Of a DNA stretch of 64,000 bases, positions 57,137 through 64,000 are shown piece by piece. The first letter of the stretch is position 1. Each line of letters opens with the position of its first letter. A program made the translations under genes and the position numbers. Under the pieces are notes generated by a model that worked only from the letters and a program-made list of their open reading frames with translations, was not told the DNA's origin and did not search any database. This DNA is from Brienomyrus brachyistius. Taxonomy: Eukaryota; Chordata; Actinopteri; Osteoglossiformes; Mormyridae. The DNA is taken from NCBI RefSeq assembly GCF_023856365.1, contig NW_026042729.1, positions 1 to 64,000 of the forward strand, read 5' to 3'.

Positions 57137-57490
57137 TACAGTCTCATGCAAAGGTTTGGCACCCCTTGACAAATAACATCTTTTCAATTACAAAAGCAAC
57201 AATATCAGTTAATACAGTCTCTTTAGGAACTGGGGGAAAAATACACAATATTTTCAGCAAACATTGATGAATAGTTACTTTTTATGCCATAAATTGAACA
57301 AAATTACAAAATAAAAACATTATTATGGCACTCTGCAAAAGTTTGGGCACCCTACGTAATCAGTACTTAGTAACACCTCCTCTGCCAGATATCACAGCTT
57401 ACAAGCGCTTCTTATAGCCAGCTGAAAGGCTTTCAGTTCTTGTACTTGGGATTTTCTCACATTCTTCCTTGCAAAAGGCTTCTAGTTCTG
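57137..57490. mobile_element. Tc1-like transposon end fragment
   Basis: ATGCAAAGGTTTGGCACCCC, then CTCTGCAAAAGTTTGGGCAC and CTTCCTTGCAAAAGGCTTCT, follow the terminal wording of a fish Tc1 family. The remainder of the element is missing. Confidence 0.55.
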
Positions 57491-58020
57491 TAATATTCTA
57501 ATATATCAAGGGCTGTATTGTCAAATAGGAGATCGGCAGCATTCTCCCACCTGAGAAAACTGTACTACAATGCCCTTGATAGTGTGTAGAAACACACTCG
57601 TCAGCTCTAGTCCTCCTGTAACAACGCAAAAGGACTGGCAACCCTCAGGTATTTATGCGTGCGATTGTATGATAAATTCACCCTGACAGTCTCACACTTC
57701 TCTTGGTACCAACAGGTCTCATGGAATATATAAAAGGCAACTGCAACAATTATACTCGGCACTAAACATCGAGGCACGGAAATGCAGCAGAGCTTGTGTA
57801 TTTCTCAGGATGCATTCTAGTAAAATGCCCGGAAAATGAGCTAAAGACATATTTCAAGGGGCACTATATAAAACCGATGGAAATTTTACTGATTAAATAA
57901 AAGGAAAAGCATCGTTTGAAAAATCACAAATGTTTCTAAGATTCAATGCATCGCTTTTTGACCACATCATAGCGATGAACACATCATTGTTCCTGACAAT
58001 GTCCTAATACAGAAATAAAA
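57491..58020. other. Interval downstream of the basic exon candidate
   Basis: TATCAAGGGC (57506) and GCCCTTGATA (57573) form a small inverted pair. A following exon for the 58136-58424 frame could lie here on the minus strand, but I cannot define one. Confidence 0.3.
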
Positions 58021-58135
58021 CTTTATGTTGGTAAACTCAAAAAGCCTTCAGCTGTCACACTGGCTAACGATCTCAAACGATTATAAAGCAGCATTTTGAA
58101 AAGCGCTGTTTTAAAATAACAGATACAACACTTAC

Positions 58136-58424
58136 CTTGTCTTCTGGCCAAATGCTTTTCACGGCTTGGCACTCCAACGGTGCTGAAACGAAATTTGTAT
58201 TTCCTCCTACCTCGTTGGCCCTTCAGTTCTTCTTTTCTCCCTTTGGATGTTTTTTTCCTTCTTCTTTGGATATTGTTTTTTATTTTTGTTTGTTTTTTTT
58301 TACTTTGCATGTTTTTCCTTCTTCGGATATTATTTTTTTGGCTTATTTTTTTAGACGATGTTTTTTTCGTCTTCTTTAAAAATTGATTTTTTTCGTCTTC
58401 TTTAAATATTGTTTTTTTTTTCAT
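58136..58424 (-). CDS. Candidate first coding exon of a small, very basic protein
   Basis: On the minus strand an ATG (AGGATGA) at 58424 opens 96 codons and ends exactly at a consensus splice donor AAG/GTAAGT (58136/58135). The protein is dominated by K, R, N, S and T, with repeated words (FKEDEKN, FLKKTKK, NNIRRRKN, NNIQRRRKK), then a less repetitive end (YKFRFSTVGVPSREKHLARR). About 70 bp upstream is the presumed start of transcription from a TATA box. I do not recognise it. Basic composition and two CCAAT boxes recall histone-type promoters, but no histone fold or linker-histone domain is visible. The underlying DNA is a degenerate tandem repeat of about 27 bp, so chance opening is possible. 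Confidence 0.35.
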
Positions 58425-58512
58425 CCTTTTGATGTTGTTTTACGGAACAAGAGCCGTACAGTGCTACTCTATCAGGAGGTAGCGCCAACTGAACGCCTTG
58501 AAGCAGTACCCA

Positions 58513-58620
58513 GCTCTTTTATAGGGAGCGTCAACCCGAAGTCAAGTTCTAGAACGTTGCACTCACTTTTCATTGGTTTCCCAGCTATGCTGTCAGAATA
58601 ATGTTTGCTGATTGGTCGAA
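58513..58620 (-). promoter_or_regulatory. Promoter-like cluster: TATA, heat-shock-type element, two CCAAT boxes
   Basis: On the minus strand CTATAAAAGAG lies at about 58514-58524. GTTCTAGAAC (a TTC-NN-GAA pair) lies at 58546-58555, and CCAAT lies at 58572-58576 and again at about 58612-58616 (GACCAATCAGC). Order and spacing suit a polymerase II promoter feeding the exon at 58136-58424. Confidence 0.45.
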
Positions 58621-58624
58621 AATT

Positions 58625-59087
58625 TTGAAACGTACCCGAGTACTGTAAAAAAAACTCAAGATCTTGCTACCCTACGGAGCACCCATAAGGTGATTTTTTT
58701 TATACGTTATATGCAGCTATTTGTAGCAGGCCGTAATTAGACTAATCCACCCTTTGTCAATAAAGCCAACAAGAGAACAGGTTGCCCAAAGTTTGCTCAG
58801 GTACACGCCACAGCACAACCTTAAAAACACATCCAGCACAAATCACACTAGTGAATGACACAGCAAATCACAGCAATAAAAAAGACCCCTATGGGCAATC
58901 CAGCACCCAGACTACAGGTGCCAAAAGGCCCAGCCTGCCTAATAATGAACCCAAAATATACATACAACAAAGAAAAAGACACAAACAAAAAAGAAAATAA
59001 AACTAGCCAGCTGCTCCCACTAAACCCCGCTCCCGAGGCCACTAAGCCGGCTGGCTTGATAATACACGATACAACCTCAGATAAAAC
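58625..59087. other. Interval without identified gene
   Basis: Short frames on both strands without motifs. Confidence 0.35.
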
Positions 59088-60488
59088 ATATTAAAGCAAC
59101 ACCAGGGAGGTTTACAACCTGATCCTTAAAATTATCGACCCGTAATTCCACCTTGAAAACCCCTAAAGAACAGTAGTTTACCCCATGACTCACTGCCCCA
59201 TTCAAACAAAAAAAAAACAGGTTTTTGGGGTAACCTTTAGGTCAGCTCTTCAAAACCAGGTATGAGGACTCTTCAGCTAATCAGTCCTCTAATTAGAAAT
59301 CTAATTAGGGAGTTGCAGCGAAAACCTGCATACACACCGGCCCTTTGCGGATAAGATTGTTCACCCCTGAAACAAGCAAACAGAAAGGCTGCTACACTGC
59401 AAATTCAATATGCCCGCCGATGCTCCACCAAATCTATCAGGACCCTGCCTGTCTTTCCCGTGCCTGCTCCTTTGCCAATATGCCCTACCATCGGAACATG
59501 CACAGCCATCTCGCCCCGGCTATGCCTCCAGTCCGAACTGCAGTTCCTATACCTGCCTATAATTGCCTGGCTACAATCCATCCCCCAAAATGAAATTGAT
59601 GACCCAACGATCACAGCTAAGAATTCTATCCCCAAACCACTGGTCTTCCTCCCCAACCGAACGATCATTCACTGACCGTGGTAACTTATAAGGGTTGGTA
59701 TGATGACCAGTGGTGGACCTCACCGAACGTTTAACTGGTCTCTACACCTCGGGGGGGACATAACCTCCTCCATTATACGAGGCCTACTTGTGGATGCTCT
59801 ATTGCGACCCCTCCCACCAGCCCTGTCCCCGTAAAACCACAGAGTCCTCATCCGATTCCATTTCTGTTGCCCCTGTGGGCAACCCAGACTCAGGAGACAT
59901 TACCAGAACATCTTCCCCTGACATAACAACCCCCTGTGGTACTGGACGCAACTCTGTTCGGTGAACTTGACGGACAACCCCGTCCCCCTCCATTGGAGTT
60001 GCAGAGTAAACTGCACCCTGATCTTGGGGACACCGAACTACCATATACAAACAGGCATCCCAATGATCCTGTATTTTACCTCGAACATGGTTCCGCAAAC
60101 ACACCAGCTGACCTTCATCAAACCCCTAATCATTAACCAACTCATTGTGTTTCCGATTTCGTGGTGTGGCTTGTTCCTCCAACTAAGCCTTCACATACTC
60201 TTGAAGCACCTGCAAACTTTCCTGATGGTTTTGTACCCATTCCTCCAAAGGTCCACCATACTGACTGATCCCGGCAGGAGCCTGAAGATAGTGTATCGGT
60301 AATCGAGGCTCACAGCCAGACCTTAAATAAAAAGGCATCATCCAGTCATTTGGTGGGGTGTAGTATTGTAAGCTTCTCTGCTGGAGGAAGTGTGTGAAGC
60401 AAATTGTGCAAAAAAAATATTAAAGCAACACCAGGGAGGTTTACATCTAGATCCTTAAAATGATCGACCTGCAATTCCACCTTGAAAA
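59088..60488. repeat. 71-bp direct repeats flanking 1.3 kb of unknown sequence
   Basis: ATATTAAAGCAACACCAGGG to ATTCCACCTTGAAAA occurs at 59088-59159 and 60418-60488 with about seven differences. The enclosed 1.26 kb is GC-balanced and has several short open frames (59345-59675, 59936-60302) but no motif I recognise. It could be an old insertion with duplicated flank or an element with short direct termini. Confidence 0.6.
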
Positions 60489-61259
60489 TCCAATTACCAT
60501 ATAAAGGATACAAGATGTAAAGATGACAAATGACATGGCACACATTTGTTGTTTAGACTGTTGTGTCAGGTTAATTGAAAGCTGAAGGATCTTAGTGTTT
60601 ACTAGTCTAAGTAACAGAATGTCTAAACACTGTGCTTGCCTTTATGGGTTTTTAAGCAGAACATATAGGTATAGAAACATATTAACATTCACTGACTGGA
60701 GAATAGGAGAATATACACATCAATATTACTACTTAAGTTAACTAACCCTAATCCCAACCCCTATTGGCACGGAGCCCGCCAGGGTTCAGGTGAGATATAA
60801 ATCTGTAATCTGTATCAATGGTTTTGCTATCCATACCCACCCTATTAATGTTAGCTTCCCAGGGTTTCTTGTTAGACAAGCTCTGTGTCTCTCTATACCC
60901 CCATTTACTGCACGACTGATTGTCCATTTATAAAGAATCAAATAGGGTGAAGATGGTTTTAGTTTACAATTACTCTGGAAGGTGACCAGATTAAAAAAAA
61001 CTAAATACCATGCCTACGTGTATGTAATCTCCATCACAGTCCCCATTTTCCCCATAATCCTCGTTTTGATAGTGCCAATTTGTGTAATGTGAGTTTTTTT
61101 TTTTTTTTAAAAACTGTTATAGAAGAACATACTGGATGCCACATGTGTACAATTACCCCTTTCTAATTAGTGGGGTCCGTTGTGTCAGCTACAGCCTTTA
61201 CTAACATACACATAAGTATACAGTCTTACAGCACTTTTGTTTTCCTTTTGTATTTAATG
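60489..61259. other. Interval without identified gene
   Basis: AT-rich sequence, nothing supportable. Confidence 0.4.
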
Positions 61260-61270
61260 GTTTTCCATTT

Positions 61271-61632
61271 AGGGGGCAGCATGGTGGTGCAGTGGTTAGC
61301 ACTGTTGCCTCACACCTCTAGGGCCCGGGTTCGAGTCTCCACCTGGGTCACATGTGTGTGGAGTTTGCATGTTCTACCCATGTCATCGTGGGGTTTCCTC
61401 CGGGTACTCTGGTTTCCCCCACAGTCCAAAAACATGCTGAGGCTAATTGGAGTTGCTAAATTGCCCATAGGAGTGTATGCGTGAGTGAATAGTGTGTGAG
61501 TGTGCCCTGCGATGGGCTGGCCCGCCATCCTGAGTTGTTCCCTGTCTCGTGCCCATTGCTTCCGGGATAGGCTCCAGACCCCCCGCGATCCAGTAGGATA
61601 AGCGGTTTGGAAAATGGATGGATGGATGGACA
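61271..61632 (+). mobile_element. tRNA-derived SINE, full length, with TSD
   Basis: The head AGGGGGCAGCATGGTGGTGC is followed by A box TGGTGCAGTGG and B box GGTTCGAGTCTCC (61328-61340). The tail is a GGAT repeat. The 11-bp duplication GTTTTCCATTT flanks it at 61260-61270 and 61633-61643. This is the best-preserved copy for defining the family. Confidence 0.9.
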
Positions 61633-61633
61633 G

Positions 61634-61912
61634 TTTTCCATTTGAGGAATTAGCAAAAAACTGCAGTGCATGATGGGTAGGATCTAAAGGCTGCCTAACG
61701 CCCTTAATTTGTTTGCAATTTCGCCAGGTAGGCTACCTTCTTTAAACTGCGTTTTGCTAGACTACACATTTCGAGATGTTTTATTGTAGTCTTGGTAAAT
61801 ATATATATATAGTTTAGCCTAACCCAGCCACTTAAGGGAGCAAGCCAGCTCAGGTAGGTGCCAGTCCCAAGCCCGGATTAATGGAGAGGGTTGGCGTCAA
61901 GAAATAAAGAGA
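61634..61912 (-). repeat. Dispersed repeat, inverted partner of 48346-48787
   Basis: Reverse-complement match as described at 48346. The SINE above inserted exactly beside its GTTTTCCATTT end. Confidence 0.8.
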
Positions 61913-61983
61913 AATAAAGACAACTAATACTCCTAGTTTGCGAGATCTGACTGCAATGGCAGCACTGCTACAAGGGTGTGGAT

Positions 61984-62472
61984 AAATCTATACAAATATC
62001 ACCTGCATGCACATTACTTCTTTTACAATAACCAACTCCTGATCCATACTGTTAGTCGTGAAAAAAAAAAACTATCGTGTACATAGAGGCCCTGTGTAAA
62101 AAGATAACTGCCAAGGAAAAGATCAAAAACATTTATTTCAAGGATACAAAGTTTTTATGGTCATGTACAGTGTACAGTGCAATTCTTATTTGATTAACTT
62201 GAATGTCTCCACAGACTAGACGATTAAACAAATAAAGCAGCGCAACATTACAATAACTAATAACAAATAAACAAAGCTCACGAGTACTATTACAGTATTT
62301 ATATCATTTATTTAAACTTAATTTTACCAGGTAAATTAACTACAAAGCAGTTACCACTGCTTTACCTGCTTCTCGGGAGAAATAGCAGATATACGTCATG
62401 TATGTGACTAAATTCTTAAGCCAATAAGGGCAAAGTTGTGTCGTAATGGAGGCGGATCCAGTTTGTGCAGCC
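61984..62472 (+). repeat. Dispersed repeat, copy 2 (see 34466-34949)
   Basis: Same start (AAATCTATACAAATATCACC) and same end (GGCGGATCCAG..GCAGCC) as copy 1. Confidence 0.85.
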
Positions 62473-63163
62473 GGTTAAAGACACTACGGGCATGTAAATG
62501 GAGAACGAAATTATAGTTATAATTCGGCGTGTTCGCGAAAACGACTTCATTTATTTTCTTATTGATTTATCGACAGACCATCATACTTTTTAGACGTTAT
62601 AATAACAACACTCTATTGATCCCCAAAGAGAGAAATTCTCTCCTTGCCTGCCCCCTCTTACTGTCCATGATACACAAGCACATATGTAGAAAAACGTCAG
62701 CTTGGAAGCCAAGGCTGGACTTAACCTACTCTATTCTGGTATTCTGTTCTCCCAAGTAAGGCATCCCAAGTTCGAATCCAACTTCCGACAAAAGTTCTTC
62801 AATCGCTACAGCACAATTTGAGCCACTGATCGGCTTTAATTGCTTTGTTTTATTTTTGCGTTTCAGGCAAAACTACATAACACTTAAAGACACTACGGGC
62901 ATGTAAATGGAGAACGAAATTATAGTTATAGCGAATCTCCTACACACAATACCAAGGTTACCGAACTTTGGTCAGCTGGCCGGAGTGAGACGTTCAATTC
63001 CCGTAAGATTTCTTTGCGCCAGCCTGAGAGTCTGAAAACACGTCACACCAGATGCATGAGAGATGGAAACCTGGGATATTCAGTCGAATCAGATCAAATA
63101 TGATGCTAAGTTAGTACTAAGTTAAAATATGTTCCGCACTTGTAACATGCACCCATGATTTGG
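62473..63163. repeat. Local direct repeats
   Basis: TTAAAGACACTACGGGCATG through ATTATAGTTATA occurs at about 62476 and 62883. TTCGCGAAAACGACTTCATT and following bases occur at about 62532 and 63600. The rearranged copies point to duplication of a local segment with later insertions. No gene was seen. Confidence 0.75.
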
Positions 63164-63171
63164 AACAGCAG

Positions 63172-63541
63172 CATACCTGTCAAGGTTTGGATTTGAAAAT
63201 AAAGGAAATTTTCCGGCACCCGCCGTGAGCCATCCCACCACCGCAACCAGGCTCCAGTATCCCTTACATTTTAAGACAGGAAATATAAAATAATATAAAT
63301 TATATAAAATATAATATAAATATAAATATAAATATATAAAATATATAAAATATATTTTTGGCCACAACCGGGATTCGAACCCCGGTCTCCCGTGTGAAAG
63401 GCGGCGATCTTACCACTACACTATCCAGCAACTATATAATATAAGGGAGATTTACGGGAAAATACTAATACGGGAGGACGGCGGGAAAGAGAAGTAAAAT
63501 ACGGTAGTTTCCCGGCCAAAACGGGAGACTTGACAGCTATG
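63172..63541. mobile_element. hAT-like MITE containing a tRNA-like sequence
   Basis: The ends CATACCTGTCAAG and CTTGACAGCTATG are inverted repeats with one mismatch. The flanks AACAGCAG (63164-63171) and GTCAGCAG (63542-63549) match at 6 of 8 positions, as for an aged hAT target duplication. Subterminal CGGGA-rich words occur on both sides (TTTCCGGCACCCGCC, GGCCAAAACGGGAG). Confidence 0.65.
63359..63430 (-). tRNA. tRNA-Glu(UUC)-like sequence, probably a pseudogene
   Basis: The minus strand has A box TAGTGTAGTGG, anticodon loop CTTTCAC (anticodon TTC) and a perfect B box GGTTCGAATCC over 72 nt. The acceptor stem pairs poorly (several mismatches between TGCTGGA and TGTGGCC), and the anticodon stem has mismatches next to the loop. 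It lies inside the MITE at 63172-63541. It is a tRNA pseudogene or the captured head of a SINE more likely than an active gene. Confidence 0.5.
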
Positions 63542-63549
63542 GTCAGCAG

Positions 63550-64000
63550 GCTGTCTCTGGCCACGCCCCCTACAGTCGGTCCGGCCCCTGTTCGCGTGTT
63601 CGCGAAAACGACTTCATTTATTTTCTTATTGATTTATCATTGATTTATCGTTGATTTATTGATATCTTTCTCCTTTCTCGTTCCCGTAGATATATATTAT
63701 TATACGGAGATTTACGGAGTCTTCAAAGACGGTCCGGCTCCAGGATCACTGTTGCTGTGGTGTAGATCAGCTGATCTGTAGTAGTCTTCTACGTACATCT
63801 TCTAGTAGACCTTCTGAGGGTACTTCACGCATTCTTGGTCCAGCTTAGCTTATTTCTTATTTCTCAGGTCAGCTGCTCTTGTATTCAGCCTACTAGTCTC
63901 TCTTGTATTCAGCCTACTAATATATATGGGGCTTGGTACCCAATCTCGGAATGTGGGGATGATGATATCTCCCCCCTGACCTGTCGTCCTGGCTCCCCCT
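63550..64000. other. Window end, nothing firm
   Basis: TCTCTTGTATTCAGCCTACT is repeated in tandem near 63870 and 63898. No gene was identified. Confidence 0.4.

Overview
The window is repeat-dense nuclear DNA from a ray-finned (teleost-type) fish. The evidence is spliced vertebrate gene remnants (brachyury, an NITR-type Ig receptor, a chemerin-like gene), many copies of a tRNA-derived SINE with TCCA-repeat tails, L2 and CR1 LINE relics, Tc1 and hAT DNA elements, and long simple repeats. There is no sign of bacterial organisation. I cannot place the species from this sequence.

Layout. 1-10 kb is a graveyard of nested elements: an L2 LINE, a CR1 LINE split by a solo LTR, retroviral-like gag and integrase relics, SINEs, and a large inverted repeat at 6.9-9.8 kb. 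10.3-12.3 kb holds the last three exons of a brachyury (tbxt) gene copy in normal exon-intron form. They carry a frameshift, a nonsense codon and a solo LTR with a perfect 5-bp target duplication. 13.5-14.4 kb holds a decayed integrase-like gene, 14.9-15.6 kb an LTR with a tRNA-Leu-type primer site, and 16.1-16.4 kb a hAT-type MITE. 17.7-22.1 kb is a six-exon gene copy with two V-type Ig domains carrying J-like motifs, a membrane segment and a tyrosine-motif tail. It is an NITR-like receptor with two frameshifts, a stop codon and a duplicated J/splice-donor segment. 22-40 kb is mostly LINE, SINE, LTR and MITE debris, including a retroviral-like gag relic split by a CR1 LINE. 40.4-42.2 kb is a 46-bp satellite organised as two 690-bp higher-order repeats. 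45.7-47.9 kb is a four-exon chemerin-like (rarres2-like) gene whose only visible lesion is one frameshift in exon 1. 49.8-50.1 kb holds a possible decayed Ig exon. 50.7-56.9 kb is a TA-rich minisatellite array, interrupted by a GC-rich LTR-retroelement 3' end and a deleted Tc1 element. 58.1-58.6 kb has a promoter-like arrangement and a very basic open exon with a consensus splice donor. 59-64 kb is further low-confidence repeat material, ending with a MITE that contains a tRNA-Glu-like sequence.

The recognisable genes are unrelated in function: a mesoderm transcription factor, an immune receptor and a chemoattractant adipokine. I see no operon-like or pathway link. At least two are broken, so the window reads as a gene-poor, transposon-driven decay zone. 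The chemerin-like gene is the best candidate for a working gene. The most interesting structures are the brachyury remnant with its LTR insertion, the NITR copy with a duplicated J segment, the CTCF-like satellite, and the uncharacterised basic exon with TATA and CCAAT signals.
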